Below, in pieces: positions 47,101 to 58,891 of a stretch of DNA of 64,000 bases; the stretch's first letter is position 1; the number at the start of each line of letters is the position of its first letter. The stretch spans positions 82,794 through 146,793 of the forward strand of contig NZ_LZTA01000078.1 of assembly GCF_001665875.1 (NCBI RefSeq), given 5' to 3'. The notes beneath the pieces are model-generated. The model was not told where the DNA came from. It searched no databases and saw nothing but the letters and a program-made list of their open reading frames with translations. A program made the translations under genes and the position numbers. The stretch comes from Mycobacterium sp. 852002-40037_SCH5390672. GTDB taxonomy: Bacteria; Actinomycetota; Actinomycetes; Mycobacteriales; Mycobacteriaceae.

Positions 47101-50100
47101 CAGGGGCAGCGCGTCGAGCACCACCACCGCCGACGGCACCATGTAGCCCGGCAACCGCTCGCCGAGCTGGGCCCGAACCTCGGCCGGGTCGGCCGTCCCG
47201 GTCACGTATCCGACGAGACGCTTGTCGCCGGGGCGGTCCTCGCGGGCGATCACCGCGGCGTGCTCGACCCCTGACAGCGAGGCGAGGGCGGCCTGGATTT
47301 CGCCGAGTTCGATGCGGTAGCCGCGGATCTTGACCTGTTCGTCGGCGCGGCCCATGTACTGCAGTTGCCCGTCGGTGCCCCAGCGGACCAGGTCGCCGGT
47401 GCGATACATCCGCGCGCCGGGCGCCCCGTACGGGCAGGCGACGAACCGCGTGGCCGACAGACCCGGGCGGCCCACATACCCGGTGGCCAGGCCGCCGCCC
47501 GCGACATAGAGCTCACCGACCACACCGGCGGGCACCTGACGCAGCCAGCCATCGAGTACGAAGAAGGCGAGGTTGGCCAGCGGCACCCCGATGGGGCTGA
47601 CGTTGCTGTCGACGTCGCCGTCGACGATCTCGCGGAACGAGGCGTGCACCGTCGTCTCGGTGATGCCATACATATTGATCATCCGGGGCAGACCCGGGTG
47701 GCTGTGCAGCCATGTCGAGAGCCGGTGCGGCTCCAGCGCCTCACCACCGAAGACCACCGTCTGCAACTTCAGCTGCTCACCCAACTCCGGCGCCAGCGCA
47801 TCGGCACTCTGCAACGCATAAAACGCCGACGGAGTCTGACTCAACACGCTGACCTGCTCACGAACCAGCAACGCGTGCAAGTCTTCTGCCGAGCGCACCA
47901 CCGCATCCGGCACCACCACCAGACGCCCGCCATACAGCAATGACCCGAAGACTTCCCATACCGAGAAGTCAAACGCCAGCGAATGACACTGCGTCCACAC
48001 CTGGCCTAACCCGAGCTGAGCATCCAGTGTCTCTAGCAACAACGTCACGTTGCGGTGCGGGATGGCCACCCCCTTGGGGGTTCCGGTGGTCCCCGAGGTG
48101 TAGATGATGTAGGCGATGTTCTCCGGAGCCGGCACCGGCAAGGCCGTGGTGGGTTGGGTGCGCACGGCGGGGTCATCGATGTCGACGATCAGGCCGTCGA
48201 ACCCGTCCAGCCGGGAGCGCACCTCGGCGGTGGTCACCGCCGCGATCGGCGCGGCGTCAGCGAGCACGAACTCCAACCGCGCCGCCGGCACACCCGGGTC
48301 GATCGGCACGTACGCCGCCCCGGTCTTGAGCACCGCGAAGATCGCCATCACCGCTTCGGCCGACCGCGGGATCACTACCGCCACCCGCTGACCCGGCCCG
48401 GCACCCTGCTCAGCAAGCAAGTGCGCCAACCGATTCGCCGACTCTTCAACCTCGCGGTAGGTAAAGGAGCGCTCGCCGCAGGTGATCGCCACCGCGTCGG
48501 CGGCGCGGGCCACCTGCGCAGCGAACAACGCCGGAATCGACGCCTGTCCGCGCCGCCGCTGGGCCAACATCGCGCGGTTGCCCCAGGCATCGAGCCGTTC
48601 ATGCTCGGCGACGCCGAGCAGGTCGATCGACGAAAGTCGTTGTGCCGGATCGGCGGTCATGGCCGCCATCACCTGCCGCAACCGCTCGATCAGTGTTTCG
48701 ACGCCGGACGCGTCGAAGACCTCGGTGTCGTACTCGACACGCAGACTCAGTTCGTGCCCCGGCGTAGCCACCACCGAAAGTGGGTAGTGGTTGAATTCGC
48801 GGCTGCTGAACTCGGTGACAGCCAACTCGTTGACGCCCAACAATGCACCGGCATCAATCGGGTAGTTCTCGTAGAGGAAGAGCGTGTCGAACAGTTGGTC
48901 GTGCCCGGTGACGCGGTGAATCTCGTTGAGCGCCAAGTGTTCATGCTCAAGAGTTTCGGCGTGGACGCGTTGCAGCTGCTCCAGCAGGTCGGTGACGGTG
49001 GTCGCGGCGGCGATGTTGGCCCGCACCGGCACGGTGTTGATCAACAAACCGACCATGGCGTCCGCGCCGGCCAGTTCGGTGGGCCGGCCCGAGACCGCGG
49101 TGCCGAAGGCCACGTCGTGCTGGCCGGTCAGCCAGGTCAACAGTTGCGCCCAAGCACCCTGCAGCACGGTGCTGATGGTGGTGCGGCTAGCGCGCGCCAA
49201 TTCGCCCAGCGCGCGCGTGGTGTCCGCCGAAATCGTATAGGCGGCAACGGCGCGCCGTCCGATCTTGCCCGGCGGCGCCACCAGCGTGGGTGCTTCGAAT
49301 CCGTCGAGCGCCTCGCCCCAGGCCGCTTGGGCACCGGCTCGATCCTGAGCGGCCAGCCACATCAAGTAGCTGCGATACGACGGGGGCGCGGGCAGCCGCT
49401 CGCCGTAGTAGCCGGCGAACACTTCGCGCATCAGGACCGGCAGTGACCAGCCGTCGATGACGATGTGGTGGATGGTGAGCAGGAACCGGTGCCGGTCGGC
49501 CGCGGTGCGGATCAACGCTGCACGGAAGGCGGATTCGCCGGCCAGGTCGCAGACGGCGGTGCGTTCGGCGGCGGCCAGTTGCTCGACTTGTTCGTGGACG
49601 TCACCGCCGTCCAGTTCGACGTAGTTCCACGCCATCACCGGTTTGGCGGGGATGATCTGTACCGGCTCACCGAATTCGTCGAGGAAGCGGGCCGCCAGGT
49701 TGGGGTGGCGGTTGACGACGGTCTGCACCGCGTCGCGAAGCCGTTGTGGGTCAAGGGAACCGCTCACGGTGATGCCGAGTTGCACCGCGTAGAGGTCTTC
49801 GAGTTCCTGCGCGAAGCTGGTGTGGAAGAGCAGCCCCTGCTGGACGGGGCTGAGCGGCAGCACGTCGGCGATCCGGTGCTGCCGGCAAAGCTCGTCGATC
49901 TGCTGCTGGTCCAGGCGGGCGGGGGCGATATCGGACGGGGTCAGCCCGCCGCCGCCGCTGCGCACGTGCGCGCAGATACCGGTCAGGGCTTCAAACCACA
50001 ACTGGCTCAACCGGTTTACCTGCTCGTCAGTCAGCGCCGATGGCGCCCACCTCCAGTTGGCGTGCAGGTGCGGTCCGGCCTCGGTGTCCATGGTGCCGGC

Positions 50101-53100
50101 GTTGAGTTCCACGGTGTGCGCCAACGGCATTGCCACCGCCGTGGCCACGGCCGCCGACGACAGGCTGTCCTCGCTGACGCGCCACAAGTCCTCGGAGAGA
50201 TCGGCTCCCGCAGCCAAGCGTCCCAAGTAGTTGAACCCGATCACCGGGTCCGCGCCCTGCAGGTCGACTTCGGCGTTCAGGTAACGCAACAACCCGTAGG
50301 TCAGGCCGTCGGGCAGGGCACGCAGTTGCTCCTTGGCGTCCTTGATCACCGCGCCCAGGGCGGCCTCACCGGCGACCACCTGCGACCAGTTCAGCGTGCC
50401 GTTGATCTTCAGCGCCGCAGGGTACTTGGTGGTGAACCAGCCCACGGTGCGTGACAGGTCCACGCGGGACGCCACCTCTTCGTGGCGTCCGTGTCCTTCG
50501 ATGTCGATTCCGATCGGGGCGGCTTCACCCAAGAATTCGGTGAACGCCAACCCGAATGCGATCAACAGGATGTCTTGCACGCCAGCGTGAAACGCCGCGG
50601 GCACCTCCCCCAACAGCAGCCGGGTCGTGTCGACATCCAATGAGGCCGACAACTGCCCGGCCGTCGCGTAGGTGTCCTCGGGCTGGACCGCCGGCAATGC
50701 CGCCGGGGTGGCGGCCACCCGCCGCCACGCGTCGGCCTGCGCGACCACCACCGGACTCTGCGCGTAGTCGGCCAGCAGCGAAGACCAACGGGCAAAAGAC
50801 GTTCCGGGCACCGGCAGTTCCACCGGCTGGGCGTTGTGATGCTGGGCCCAGGCGATGTTGAGGTCCTCGATCAGGGTCCGCCACGACACGCCGTCGACGG
50901 CCAGGTGGTGAATGACCAACGCCAATTGGTTTGTCGCACTTGCCCATACCGCGCTCAGCAGCACCCCGTCGGCGACGTTCAGCCGGCTCCGAGCCTCGAC
51001 CAGCGCCGCGTCGGACAACGCGTCGACCGCACGCAGGCAGTCGCCCGCCTGCACCGAGCCCACCTCGGGCGCCTCGAGTGACCATCCGCCGGCGCCGTCG
51101 TCCTGCACGCGCAGCCGCAACATGGGATGGCGATCGATCAGCGCCTGCAGCACCACCGCCACGTCGGCTTCGCTCACGTCGGCCGGCGCCGCCAGCACCA
51201 TGGTCTGGTTGAACTCGTCGATCGGGCCGTCGATTGTCTGCAACCAATGCATGATCGGGGTGGCCACCACGGGCCCGATCCCCTCGTCGGCCACACCGAG
51301 CTCGCCGTCGGCCGCGACTTCGGACACGCGAGCCAGGCGGGCCACCGTCTGTTCCACGAAAACGTCGCGCGGGCGGCAGATCACCCCGGCCGCGCGGGCC
51401 CGGGACACCACCTGCATCGACAGAATGCTGTCGCCGCCCAGGTCGAAGAACGAGTCGTCGACACCGACGCGTTCCACGCCCAGAACCTGGGCGTAGATGT
51501 CGGCCAGGATCTCCTCGATCGCGTCGGCCGGGGCGCGATATTCACTCGCGGCGTATTCGGGTGAGGGCAATGCGCGCTTGTCGAGCTTGCCGTTGCCGGT
51601 CAACGGCAGGGTGTCCAACACCATCACCGCGGTCGGGACCATGTAGGGCGGAAGCTTGTCGGCCAACTGGGCACGCAGCGCCGCCGGGTCCGCGGTTCCG
51701 GTGATGTAGCCGACCAACCGCTTGTCGCCGGGGCGGTCCTCGCGGGCGATCACCGCGGCCTGGTCCACTCCGTCGAGTCCGGCCAAAACCGCTTGGACTT
51801 CGCCGAGTTCAATGCGGTAGCCGCGGATCTTGACCTGCTCGTCGGCGCGGCCGAGGTACCGCAGCTGCCCGTCGGGGCCCCAGCACACCAGGTCGCCGGT
51901 GCGGTACATCCGCGCACCCGGACCCCCAAAGGGGTTGGCCACGAACCGCGATGCCGTCAGCCCGGCCCGGCGCACATAGCCGTGCCCGACGCCGCGACCC
52001 GCCAGGTACAACTCGCCGACCACGCCGGCGGGCACCTGCTGCAACCATTTGTCGAGCACGAACATCGCCGCACCCGCGATCGGAGAACCGATCGGCACCA
52101 CCGGGGAGCCGGGCGTCAGCGGTGTACTGATCGATGCACACACCGTGGTCTCGGTCGGGCCGTAGGCATCGAGCATTACGCGTCCGGGCGCCGCCCAGCG
52201 ATCGACCACGTCGGTCGGGCAGGCCTCACCGGCCACCACCAATGCCGTGGACTCCAGGTCGTCGGCCGACAGCATCGCGACGGCCGACGGGGTCTGGGTC
52301 AGCACGCTGACTTTCTCCGCGACCAGCAACGCGTGCAGGTCCTCGGGGCTGGACGCCACCGATTCGGGCACTATCAGCAGGCGCCTACCACGCAGCAGGG
52401 CGCCGAAGATCTCCCACACCGAGAAATCGAAGGCCGCGGAGTGGCACTGCGTCCACACGTTCCCCTTAGGCAGGCCGGCGTCGAGCGACTCGATCAGCCA
52501 CGCGACGTTGCGATGAGGAATCGCAACGCCTTTGGGGGTGCCGGTGGTTCCGGACGTGTAGATGATGTACGCGGTGTTCTCTGGCGCCGGCGGCGGCAGA
52601 GCGGTGCTGGGCTGGGTGTCGACCGCGGGGTCGTGCACATCGACGACGAGGACGTCGTGATCGTCCAGCCTGGAGAGCAGGTCGGCCGTGGTGATCACCG
52701 CACGGGGCCCCGCGTCGGCGAGCACGAAATCCATTCGGGACGACGCGTGCGCCGGGTCGATCGGCACATAGGCCGCCCCGGTTTTGAGCACCGCCAGCAG
52801 CGAGACGATGGCGTCGGCGCACCGGGGGAACAGCACCGCCACGCAGTCCCCCGGGCCTATTCCGTGACCGGCGAGCAGATGGCCCAACCGGTTGGAGGCC
52901 TCGTCGAGTTCGGCGTAGGTCAGGGAGCGGGCGCCGAATGTCACAGCGACCGCCTCGGGCGTGCTTTGCACGTGTTCGGCTAATGCCTGGGGGATGGAGA
53001 CCGGGGCGGGCACGGGCTCGTGCAGTGCCGGCCGGTTGCTCCACTCGTCGAGGCGCGCGGGCTCGTCGGGGGCCAGGAGATCGATCGATGACAGCGGCCT

Positions 53101-54363
53101 TTCCGGGTCGGCGGTCATCTCGTCCAAAATCTGCTGCAACCGGCCCGCCAGGTCGGCGACGCCGAAGCTCGCGAACGGTTGGCCCGGGCCCGCGATGCTG
53201 AGGAACAGCTGGTCACCGGCGCCGAGGAAGAACATGCCGAAGTGCCCCACCGGGCCATGGTTGGTGTACGACGCGGTCGCCGGAGCGCCGGCGAGGTCCA
53301 GCGTCAGCCGGGACGGTATGAAGTTGATCCCCACCCGACTCGGCGCTTGCCGCAGCCCGTCACCCTCGAGGGTGTGCACCGGGAAGCGCTGGTGGCGCAG
53401 GAGTTCGCGGATTCGCGTGTCGACATGTTTGCAGAAATCGGCGACGGTCGCTCGCGGCTCGGTCGTCAGGACCAGCGGCACCACGCCGGCAAGCATCGCC
53501 GGAAGCGTTTTCGACTCGGGACGCACGCGCCTGCTGACCGGGAAGTCGAGGGCCACTTCCGAACCGCTACCGGACCATCCGCGCACCAGCAGGGCGCACG
53601 CGGCGGTGGTGACCGAGAACCGGCGGATGGCCAGCTTCTTGGACAACTCTTTGATCCGCGTGGCAACCGAGGGGTCCAACTGAACCGACGCGGACGGCGA
53701 GTAATGGTCGCGCTCGCCGGCGGCGGCGGGCAGGCGATCGACCGGTCCGCTCTCCGGCGGCAGGTGTTCGCTCCAATACGCCTTGTCTTCGGCGTAGTCG
53801 TCGGAGGCTTCGTAGCCCGACTCGAGGTCGACCAGGTCCTGGATCGAACCGAAGTAGGCGTCGGGAATCGGCTTTCCGGACACCATTGCGGAATAAATGG
53901 TTGCGACCCGGCGGCAAACCAGCGCCATGGCCAGACCGTCGATGGCGATGTGGTGGCAGCAACCAAACAAATAGAATTCCTCGTGCCCTGTCTGAAATAG
54001 CACGAATTTGAACAGTTGGCCGTTCAACGCCATGGGCGTGCGTTGGATCGAGGAGGCCGTCTCGCGGGCTACCTGCACCGGGTCCGGCGCACCCCGCAGG
54101 TCGTCGAACATCAGCTCGATGCGCGGGTAGTGGACCGATTTCTGCACGACCTGGCCGTCGACCTCGAAGAACGAGGCCCTGCCCGGTTCGGCCTCGTCAA
54201 CCGCCTGGGTAATTGCCTGCTCAAGGGCGTCACGATGGACGGTGCCGTCAATCTTGACCAGGAGACCGAGCTGCCATTGCGTGCCGGCGAAGCCGGCCTC
54301 TTGGGACAACCAGATGTCAAGCTGCCCGCGTGTTAGCGGCAGCGCCTGATCATCCCGCTCCAT
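44113..54363 (-). CDS. mps1: GPL non-ribosomal peptide synthetase Mps1 (modules 1-2 plus C3)
   Basis: A 3416-residue NRPS ordered C1-A1-T1-E1-C2-A2-T2-E2-C3. C1 (HHIAIDG near residue 138) would accept the fatty acyl group. A1 has [13 protein letters not shown] near 605 and T1 [10 protein letters not shown] near 980. E1 has [10 protein letters not shown] near 1158, C2 HHIVIDGWS near 1636, A2 P-loop is near 2091, T2 near 2478 and E2 near 2656. C3 has HHIVLDGWS near 3139 and ends the protein, passing to A3 on Mps2. Signature residues read DFWTVAAVC for A1 (close to Phe codes) and DFWSVGMVH for A2 (close to Thr code DFWNIGMVH). The ATG at 54363 follows GGGGGAG; longer frame openings lack this. 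Confidence 0.95.
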   Translation of the reverse strand: MERDDQALPLTRGQLDIWLSQEAGFAGTQWQLGLLVKIDGTVHRDALEQAITQAVDEAEPGRASFFEVDGQVVQKSVHYPRIELMFDDLRGAPDPVQVARETASSIQRTPMALNGQLFKFVLFQTGHEEFYLFGCCHHIAIDGLAMALVCRRVATIYSAMVSGKPIPDAYFGSIQDLVDLESGYEASDDYAEDKAYWSEHLPPESGPVDRLPAAAGERDHYSPSASVQLDPSVATRIKELSKKLAIRRFSVTTAACALLVRGWSGSGSEVALDFPVSRRVRPESKTLPAMLAGVVPLVLTTEPRATVADFCKHVDTRIRELLRHQRFPVHTLEGDGLRQAPSRVGINFIPSRLTLDLAGAPATASYTNHGPVGHFGMFFLGAGDQLFLSIAGPGQPFASFGVADLAGRLQQILDEMTADPERPLSSIDLLAPDEPARLDEWSNRPALHEPVPAPVSIPQALAEHVQSTPEAVAVTFGARSLTYAELDEASNRLGHLLAGHGIGPGDCVAVLFPRCADAIVSLLAVLKTGAAYVPIDPAHASSRMDFVLADAGPRAVITTADLLSRLDDHDVLVVDVHDPAVDTQPSTALPPPAPENTAYIIYTSGTTGTPKGVAIPHRNVAWLIESLDAGLPKGNVWTQCHSAAFDFSVWEIFGALLRGRRLLIVPESVASSPEDLHALLVAEKVSVLTQTPSAVAMLSADDLESTALVVAGEACPTDVVDRWAAPGRVMLDAYGPTETTVCASISTPLTPGSPVVPIGSPIAGAAMFVLDKWLQQVPAGVVGELYLAGRGVGHGYVRRAGLTASRFVANPFGGPGARMYRTGDLVCWGPDGQLRYLGRADEQVKIRGYRIELGEVQAVLAGLDGVDQAAVIAREDRPGDKRLVGYITGTADPAALRAQLADKLPPYMVPTAVMVLDTLPLTGNGKLDKRALPSPEYAASEYRAPADAIEEILADIYAQVLGVERVGVDDSFFDLGGDSILSMQVVSRARAAGVICRPRDVFVEQTVARLARVSEVAADGELGVADEGIGPVVATPIMHWLQTIDGPIDEFNQTMVLAAPADVSEADVAVVLQALIDRHPMLRLRVQDDGAGGWSLEAPEVGSVQAGDCLRAVDALSDAALVEARSRLNVADGVLLSAVWASATNQLALVIHHLAVDGVSWRTLIEDLNIAWAQHHNAQPVELPVPGTSFARWSSLLADYAQSPVVVAQADAWRRVAATPAALPAVQPEDTYATAGQLSASLDVDTTRLLLGEVPAAFHAGVQDILLIAFGLAFTEFLGEAAPIGIDIEGHGRHEEVASRVDLSRTVGWFTTKYPAALKINGTLNWSQVVAGEAALGAVIKDAKEQLRALPDGLTYGLLRYLNAEVDLQGADPVIGFNYLGRLAAGADLSEDLWRVSEDSLSSAAVATAVAMPLAHTVELNAGTMDTEAGPHLHANWRWAPSALTDEQVNRLSQLWFEALTGICAHVRSGGGGLTPSDIAPARLDQQQIDELCRQHRIADVLPLSPVQQGLLFHTSFAQELEDLYAVQLGITVSGSLDPQRLRDAVQTVVNRHPNLAARFLDEFGEPVQIIPAKPVMAWNYVELDGGDVHEQVEQLAAAERTAVCDLAGESAFRAALIRTAADRHRFLLTIHHIVIDGWSLPVLMREVFAGYYGERLPAPPSYRSYLMWLAAQDRAGAQAAWGEALDGFEAPTLVAPPGKIGRRAVAAYTISADTTRALGELARASRTTISTVLQGAWAQLLTWLTGQHDVAFGTAVSGRPTELAGADAMVGLLINTVPVRANIAAATTVTDLLEQLQRVHAETLEHEHLALNEIHRVTGHDQLFDTLFLYENYPIDAGALLGVNELAVTEFSSREFNHYPLSVVATPGHELSLRVEYDTEVFDASGVETLIERLRQVMAAMTADPAQRLSSIDLLGVAEHERLDAWGNRAMLAQRRRGQASIPALFAAQVARAADAVAITCGERSFTYREVEESANRLAHLLAEQGAGPGQRVAVVIPRSAEAVMAIFAVLKTGAAYVPIDPGVPAARLEFVLADAAPIAAVTTAEVRSRLDGFDGLIVDIDDPAVRTQPTTALPVPAPENIAYIIYTSGTTGTPKGVAIPHRNVTLLLETLDAQLGLGQVWTQCHSLAFDFSVWEVFGSLLYGGRLVVVPDAVVRSAEDLHALLVREQVSVLSQTPSAFYALQSADALAPELGEQLKLQTVVFGGEALEPHRLSTWLHSHPGLPRMINMYGITETTVHASFREIVDGDVDSNVSPIGVPLANLAFFVLDGWLRQVPAGVVGELYVAGGGLATGYVGRPGLSATRFVACPYGAPGARMYRTGDLVRWGTDGQLQYMGRADEQVKIRGYRIELGEIQAALASLSGVEHAAVIAREDRPGDKRLVGYVTGTADPAEVRAQLGERLPGYMVPSAVVVLDALPLTVNGKLDTRALPAPEYQDADRYRAPVSAVEEILAGIYAQVLGVERVGVDDSFFDLGGDSILSMQVVARARTAGVVCRPRDVFVEQTVARLARVATIASGDDDVVDEGLGPVVATPIMRWLQNMDGPVEQFNQTMVLAAPAEVTFDDVPVVLQALLDRHAMLRLRVEDDGAGGWSLEAPEAGSVQAGDCLESVDVLSEAALVDARSRLNLADGVVMRAVWASATNQLALIIHHLAVDGVSWRTLIEDLNIAWAQHHSGQSVALPVGGTSFARWSSLLDEYARRPEVVEQLEEWRQVAAVPAVLPQAQPQDTYLTAGQFSASLDVETTRLVLGEVPAAFHAGVQDILLIAFGLAWTQFVGTGAPIAIDVEGHGRNEELGPQVDLSRTVGWFTAKYPVSLRVGGLSWGQVVGGDAAVGGLIKDAKEQLRALPDGLTYGLLRYLNPQAGLDGSDPVIGFNYLGRLGGGAAELSADLWQLDPDSFALAGAAGAVALPLPHTVELNAGTMDTAEGPHLQANWTWALSALDEKQISRLSELWFDALAGICAHVRNGGGGFTPSDIAPARLSQRDLDELQQQYQIADVLPLTPLQQGLLFHTGTAQGGQDSEDLYAVQLDISVTGAIDPERLREAVHTVITRHPNVVASFSEEFGEPVQVLSADPTLAWQYVELDAASDIEQQVDRLSTAERIAVCDLAGQPPFRGALIRTAENTYRFVLTNHHIVLDGWSKPLLLQEIFASYFGVRLPAPVPYRSFITWLSEQDRTAAQAAWREVLEGFETPTLVGPSGRTGLGPRGVAEFQVSAETSRLLGELARSCRTTVSTVLQAAWAQLLIWLTGQHDVVFGTAVSGRPTELAGSEAMVGLLINTVPVRATIGAETTIADLLDQLQRTYTDTLDHQHLALNEIHRVTGHDQIFDTMFVYENYPLDTAALSAVDELTISGFTNREYNHYPLSVQAVPGHEIGLRVEFDTDVFGEARIEKLVERFRRVLEAMTVDLEEQS

Positions 54364-54406
54364 CGACTCCCCCAAGTCTCCGCCACCCGCCCCATACCCC
54401 GACTGC

Positions 54407-54637
54407 TTATTGGTCAAAACCCCGACCCGTTGCGAGCTTGTCGCGCAGGCTCTTCGGCCGGATATCAGGCCAGTGCTGCTCGATGTACTCCAAGCACGCA
54501 GCTCGGTCGGCTTCGCCGTGGACCACTCGCCAGCCAGCGGGAACATCGGCGAAGGCCGGCCACAAGCTGTGTTGCTCCTCGTCGTTCACCAAGACGAAAA
54601 AGCTGCCATTGTCGTCGTCGAATGGATTGATGCTCAC
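54407..54637 (-). CDS. mbtH: MbtH-like NRPS accessory protein
   Basis: A 76-residue MbtH-family protein. It starts [20 protein letters not shown] and has the conserved Trp/Pro signatures [13 protein letters not shown] and [14 protein letters not shown]. MbtH proteins bind NRPS adenylation domains and are needed for their folding or activity; here Mps1 and Mps2 are the partners. The GTG at 54637 follows GGAGAATT and gives normal family length. An in-frame extension to 54721 would add 28 residues across an inverted repeat and is unlikely. It is the first gene of the mbtH-mps1-mps2 operon, 43 bp before mps1. Confidence 0.95.
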   Translation of the reverse strand: MSINPFDDDNGSFFVLVNDEEQHSLWPAFADVPAGWRVVHGEADRAACLEYIEQHWPDIRPKSLRDKLATGRGFDQ

Positions 54638-54673
54638 AATTCTCCAAGGTGCAAGTGGACATGAGTGGAACAG

Positions 54674-54719
54674 GTCCAAACCATAGTTGAGCCCTAGAGC
54701 GCTCGTCCGTGGTTTGGAC
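54674..54719. promoter_or_regulatory. 10-bp inverted repeat just upstream of mbtH
   Basis: GTCCAAACCA (54674-54683) and TGGTTTGGAC (54710-54719) are perfect inverted arms 26 bp apart, starting 37 bp before the mbtH start codon. It could be a paired protein-binding site over the promoter, or a long hairpin in the mRNA leader. Confidence 0.55.
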
Positions 54720-55083
54720 AAAGTTCCTGGTGTGGCCTAGAAGGCTGTCGACGCCATCGTGTGATTGGTGTGCGGCGGGGCCCCGATGCCCCTAAATTCG
54801 CTGCAGTGACCTGCATCAATGGCGTGACTGCGAGATATCGCTATTGGGGCAGGCACGTCCTTCAGGCCGATGAAGTTATTGTGCTTGTCGACACGTAGCC
54901 TAGCCGAAGGCGTAGGGGGTGAAAAATCACCCAGAGGCGAAAGCTGGGAAGATGCTGGCAAGACGCCTCCGGATAGCCCAGCCGATGACACAGTGCACCC
55001 GCTGTGCTTAGGTGGGTGGGCGGCATTGCCGAAGAACTAAAAGTGAACGAGAAGATTTGTCGCTCAGCAAATGCCGGTTACGC

Positions 55084-55107
55084 ACGGGATCGGCATTACG
55101 ATCCCGT
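55084..55107. promoter_or_regulatory. 9-bp perfect inverted repeat in the GPL divergent region
   Basis: ACGGGATCG and CGATCCCGT are perfect arms around six bases, about 225 bp before the mmpS start. There is no U-run on either side. Operator or structural element; nothing else identifies it. Confidence 0.5.
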
Positions 55108-55330
55108 ATCGCGTTGGAAAAGCCCTGATACGGAAGCGACTGGCGTGGTTTACTCATCAGGACCTGGTCGCGCTCCCCGGGGTGGGCTCGCGTGAGGTGT
55201 CCGAGGCACGACTGGTCTGCCACGCGCACCACATTCGCAGCGCCGCAATCTGGCGTGTCGCGACCGGGGTGTAGTTGCATGCTTGAGAGGCTGGGGCCGA
55301 GCAGGCGTGGACACGGCTGAAGGGGGCGCA

Positions 55331-55915
55331 GTGGTCGATTCGGATGTACGGGCCCGGCCCGACAACACCATCGCGGAAGGACGAGACATTAGCCAACGTG
55401 GTTTCCTGGGCTTTGGTCGTCGATCTTCAACTGGACCCACGCAGCAAAGCCCTCAAAAGGCTCGTCCGAAAAGGGGACCTGGGGTTTTCGGTTTCCTTGG
55501 CCGGCTGTGGATCCCGCTGGTCATCGTCGCCGTCGTCGTCGCCGGAGGCATGACTGTCTCGCGGTTGCACGGCGTCTTCGGCTCCGAGCACCGTCCGTCG
55601 TACGCCGAATCCAGACAGCAAGACACCAAACCGTTCAACCCCAAGCACGTGAAGTACGAGGTCTTCGGCCCCGCCGGGTCGATGGCCGACATCAGCTACT
55701 TTGACGCCAATGGCGAGCCGAACCATATCAACGGCATACCGTTGCCGTGGACCTTCGACATCTCGACGACGTTGCCATCGATCGTGGGAAATGTGGTGGC
55801 GCAGGGCAACAGCGATAGTCTCGGTTGCCGCATCGTGGTCGACGGCGTCGTGAAAGCCGAGAGGATCTCGCACGAATTGAATGCATTCACCTATTGCGTG
55901 TTGACGGCCACATGA
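55331..55915 (+). CDS. mmpS4: MmpS-family membrane accessory protein (MmpS4-like)
   Basis: A 194-residue protein with a cytoplasmic N-terminus, one membrane segment ([20 protein letters not shown], about residues 60-80) and an extracytoplasmic MmpS beta domain: [44 protein letters not shown] and [14 protein letters not shown]. MmpS proteins work with MmpL transporters; MmpS4 is needed for GPL export in M. smegmatis and M. abscessus. The GTG at 55331 follows GAAGGGGG; other in-frame starts at 55283 and 55307 are possible. Its stop overlaps the mmpL4a ATG (ATGA). Confidence 0.88.
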   Translation: MVDSDVRARPDNTIAEGRDISQRGFLGFGRRSSTGPTQQSPQKARPKRGPGVFGFLGRLWIPLVIVAVVVAGGMTVSRLHGVFGSEHRPSYAESRQQDTKPFNPKHVKYEVFGPAGSMADISYFDANGEPNHINGIPLPWTFDISTTLPSIVGNVVAQGNSDSLGCRIVVDGVVKAERISHELNAFTYCVLTAT

Positions 55916-58803
55916 GTACCCCCCAAATGGAGACTCAGCCGGCCGCGCGACCACGTATAGCGCGGATCATCCATCGCCTGTCCGTCCCTATTATTTTGGG
56001 TTGGCTCGCGATCGCCGTCCTGATCAGCATCGGCGTTCCCTCGCTGGAGCAGGTCGAAAAAGAGAATGCGGTCTCGCTGAGCCCGTTGGGGGCACCGTCC
56101 TTCAAGGCCATGGAGCGCCTCGGCCAGGACTTCCAGGAGACCAATTCCGGCGCCCTGGCCATGATTCTGCTGGAGGGCCAGCAGCAACTCGGCGACGACG
56201 CACACAAGTATTACGACCGCTTGGTACGCCTCCTGGAAGACGATCCCAAGCATGTGCAGCACGTCCAGAATTTCTGGGGCGATCCGCTTACCCGCGGTGC
56301 CGCGCAAAGCCAGGACGGCAAGGCCGCATATGTCCAGGTGAACCTGAACGGCAATCAGGGCGCGGCCGCGGGCGACGAATCCGTGGCAGCAGTCCGGAAG
56401 ATCGTGCAGGAGGCTTCGCCGCCGCCCGGTCTCAAGGTCTACGTCACCGGCCCCGCGCCCATCGTTGCGGACATGAATATCGCCGGTCAAAAGACCATCA
56501 TTTTAGTTACTTTAGCCAGCCTTAGCGTCATCTTCCTGACGTTGCTGCTGGTTTATCGATCGATAGTCACGGTCATTCTTTTGTTGCTGATCGTCGGCCT
56601 GGAATTGCAGATCGCGCGCGGAATGGTCGCCCTTCTCGGTCATCTCGGGCTGGTCGGACTCACCACTTTTGCCGTCAACCTATTGGTCGCCGCGGTCATC
56701 GCGACGGGAACTGACTACGGCATTTTCTTCGTCGGTCGATATCAAGAGGCACGGCAGGCGGGAGAAAGTCGGGAAGAGGCTTTCTACACCACATTCAACG
56801 GGGTCGCCAAGGTCGTCTTGGCCTCTGGTTTGACCATCGCCGGCGCGGTGCTCTGCCTCAGCTTCACCCGACTCCCCTTCTTCCAGCCGCTCGGTATCCC
56901 CTGTGCCGTCGGCATATCCATTGCGGTGCTCGTCGCTATAACGTTGGGACCGGCGCTTCTGGCCGCCGGCGCCCGGTTCGGTCTGTTCGAGCCACGCCGG
57001 GCGCTCTCGGCCCGCAGGTGGCGACGGATCGGTACTGCCATCGTGCGGTGGCCGGCGCCCATCCTCATTGCTTCATTGGCTGTCGCGCTGATCGGGCTGT
57101 TGACCCTGCCGAATTATCGGCCCAGCTATGACGACCAGAAATTCATTCCGCAAAGCATTCCCGCGAATGTGGGGTATGCGGCCGCGGCTCGGCATTTCCC
57201 TGGTCAGCGGATGTTGATGCCTGAGATTCTGTTGGTCGAGACCGATCATGATTTGCGTAATCCGACGGACATGCTGGTCATCAACAAACTCGCCAAGGGC
57301 GTTTTGGCCGTTCCGGGAATTGCGACCGTGCAGACGGTGACCCGCCCTGAGGGAGTCCCGCTGCAGCACACGACGATTCCCTGGATTGTGAGCATGGGCC
57401 AGGCGAGCCAGATGCAGAATATGGCTTTCCAAAAAGACCGCATGAACGACATGCTCACCCAGGCCAATGAGCTGGGGAAGATGATCGGCATCATGCAGCA
57501 CATGCTGGATCTGATGAAGGAGCTCGTCGCCACGACTCACCACATGGTCAAGACGACGCATGAAATGCAGGACATCACGTCGGATTTGCGAGATCACGTA
57601 TCGGATTTCGAGGATTTCTGGCGCCCACTCCGCAGCTACTTCTACTGGGAAAAGCACTGCTACGACATCCCGATCTGCTTCTCGCTGAGATCCATCTTCG
57701 ACGCGATCGACGGCGTCGACGAGATCAGCGACAAACTGGGCGATCTGGTGAAGAACCTCGACGAGCTGGATGCCGTGCTGCCGCAATTGGTCATGCAGAT
57801 CCCGCCCATGATCGAAACCATGTCGGGCATGCGCAACATGATGCTGACCATGCACAGCACCATGTCCGGGGTCATGGGCCAAATGGATTCGAGCGCCAAG
57901 GATCCCAGTGCTATGGGACAGGCTTTTGATGCCTCCAGAAACGACGACTCGTTTTACCTCCCGCCAGGGATCATCAACGGCTCCGACTCCTTCAAGCGGG
58001 TCGAGAAGGTGTTCATGTCACCGGACGGGAAAGACGTCCGTCTGCTCATCTCGCAGCGGGGTGACCCGCAGACACCGGAAGGCCTCTCCCGGGTCGAACC
58101 AATCAGGACGGCGGCCGAAGAATCGCTCAAGGGCACTCCCCTGGAGAATGCCAAGATCTATCTGACCGGTACGGCGGCGATCACCAAAGATCTGGTGGAC
58201 GGATCTAAATTCGACCTCTTGATTGCCGGCGTATCCGCGCTCTGCCTCATTTTCATCATCATGCTGATCATGACGCGAAGCTTCATCGCCGCCATGGTCA
58301 TCGTCGGCACGGTTCTGCTTTCACTCGGCGCGTCCTTCGGACTGTCCGTGCTGGTCTGGCAGTACTTGCTGCACATGCAGCTGCACTGGACGGTGCTTTC
58401 CACCTCCGTGATCGTGCTGTTGGCGGTGGGTTCTGACTACAACTTGCTGCTGGTATCGCGCATGAAGGAGGAAATAGGTGCCGGGATCCACACGGGCATC
58501 ATTCGCGCCATGGGCGGTACCGGAAAGGTCGTGACGAACGCCGGCCTGGTGTTCGCCTTCACCATGGGATCGATGGTGGTCAGCGACCTGCGCAGCATCG
58601 GGCAGACGGGTACGACGATCGGCCTGGGCTTGCTGTTCGACACGCTGATTGTGCGCGCATTCATGACGCCGTCCGTCGCCGCATTGCTGGGACGTTGGTT
58701 CTGGTGGCCACAGCTGGTGCGCCCGCGCCCGGCCAGCACAATGCTGCGGCCCACCGGGCCTCGGCCGTTGGTGCGTTCACTGCTCCTGAAGCAGCCGCAA
58801 TAA
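55912..58803 (+). CDS. mmpL4a: RND-type lipid exporter MmpL4a-like
   Basis: A 963-residue MmpL protein. A first membrane helix ([17 protein letters not shown]) is followed by a periplasmic domain, a membrane bundle with [16 protein letters not shown] near residue 266 (Asp-Tyr proton relay), and a second half with [15 protein letters not shown] near 840. The second periplasmic domain contains a long Met-rich coiled coil ([19 protein letters not shown] onward) and the Cys pair KHCYDIPIC typical of MmpL4/5. It would move GPL or its precursor across the inner membrane, powered by protons, with MmpS4. It is translationally coupled to mmpS. Confidence 0.93.
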   Translation: MSTPQMETQPAARPRIARIIHRLSVPIILGWLAIAVLISIGVPSLEQVEKENAVSLSPLGAPSFKAMERLGQDFQETNSGALAMILLEGQQQLGDDAHKYYDRLVRLLEDDPKHVQHVQNFWGDPLTRGAAQSQDGKAAYVQVNLNGNQGAAAGDESVAAVRKIVQEASPPPGLKVYVTGPAPIVADMNIAGQKTIILVTLASLSVIFLTLLLVYRSIVTVILLLLIVGLELQIARGMVALLGHLGLVGLTTFAVNLLVAAVIATGTDYGIFFVGRYQEARQAGESREEAFYTTFNGVAKVVLASGLTIAGAVLCLSFTRLPFFQPLGIPCAVGISIAVLVAITLGPALLAAGARFGLFEPRRALSARRWRRIGTAIVRWPAPILIASLAVALIGLLTLPNYRPSYDDQKFIPQSIPANVGYAAAARHFPGQRMLMPEILLVETDHDLRNPTDMLVINKLAKGVLAVPGIATVQTVTRPEGVPLQHTTIPWIVSMGQASQMQNMAFQKDRMNDMLTQANELGKMIGIMQHMLDLMKELVATTHHMVKTTHEMQDITSDLRDHVSDFEDFWRPLRSYFYWEKHCYDIPICFSLRSIFDAIDGVDEISDKLGDLVKNLDELDAVLPQLVMQIPPMIETMSGMRNMMLTMHSTMSGVMGQMDSSAKDPSAMGQAFDASRNDDSFYLPPGIINGSDSFKRVEKVFMSPDGKDVRLLISQRGDPQTPEGLSRVEPIRTAAEESLKGTPLENAKIYLTGTAAITKDLVDGSKFDLLIAGVSALCLIFIIMLIMTRSFIAAMVIVGTVLLSLGASFGLSVLVWQYLLHMQLHWTVLSTSVIVLLAVGSDYNLLLVSRMKEEIGAGIHTGIIRAMGGTGKVVTNAGLVFAFTMGSMVVSDLRSIGQTGTTIGLGLLFDTLIVRAFMTPSVAALLGRWFWWPQLVRPRPASTMLRPTGPRPLVRSLLLKQPQ

Positions 58804-58826
58804 GTGGCGGCTTCCACTTCAGGAGG

Positions 58827-58891
58827 GGAACAGCGACCGTGGGGAACACTGTGACACAGGGCAATAGCGACGCGTGCCTGCTGAGGGTCGC
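58827..58891 (+). pseudogene. Remnant of an mmpS gene between the two mmpL genes
   Basis: The plus strand reads [18 protein letters not shown], matching the intact MmpS C-terminal stretch [19 protein letters not shown] at both DNA and protein level. Nothing earlier of an mmpS gene survives; the preceding bases are the mmpL4a end. The following ATG is the mmpL4b start. It indicates an ancestral mmpS-mmpL-mmpS-mmpL array that lost its second mmpS. Confidence 0.72.

Larger units (their letters stand above)
54638..55330. promoter_or_regulatory. Divergent control region between GPL synthesis and export operons
   Basis: This 690-bp gap separates mbtH (leftward) and mmpS (rightward). Several short open frames exist on both strands, but none resembles a protein I know. 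It contains two inverted repeats, listed separately, and should hold both promoters. No operator for a neighbouring regulator gene is obvious because there is no regulator gene here. Confidence 0.6.

Noticed and set aside
54737..55274. Several 60-90 codon frames in the GPL divergent region
   Set aside because: No ribosome sites, no similarity to known small GPL proteins, and both strands are open by composition.
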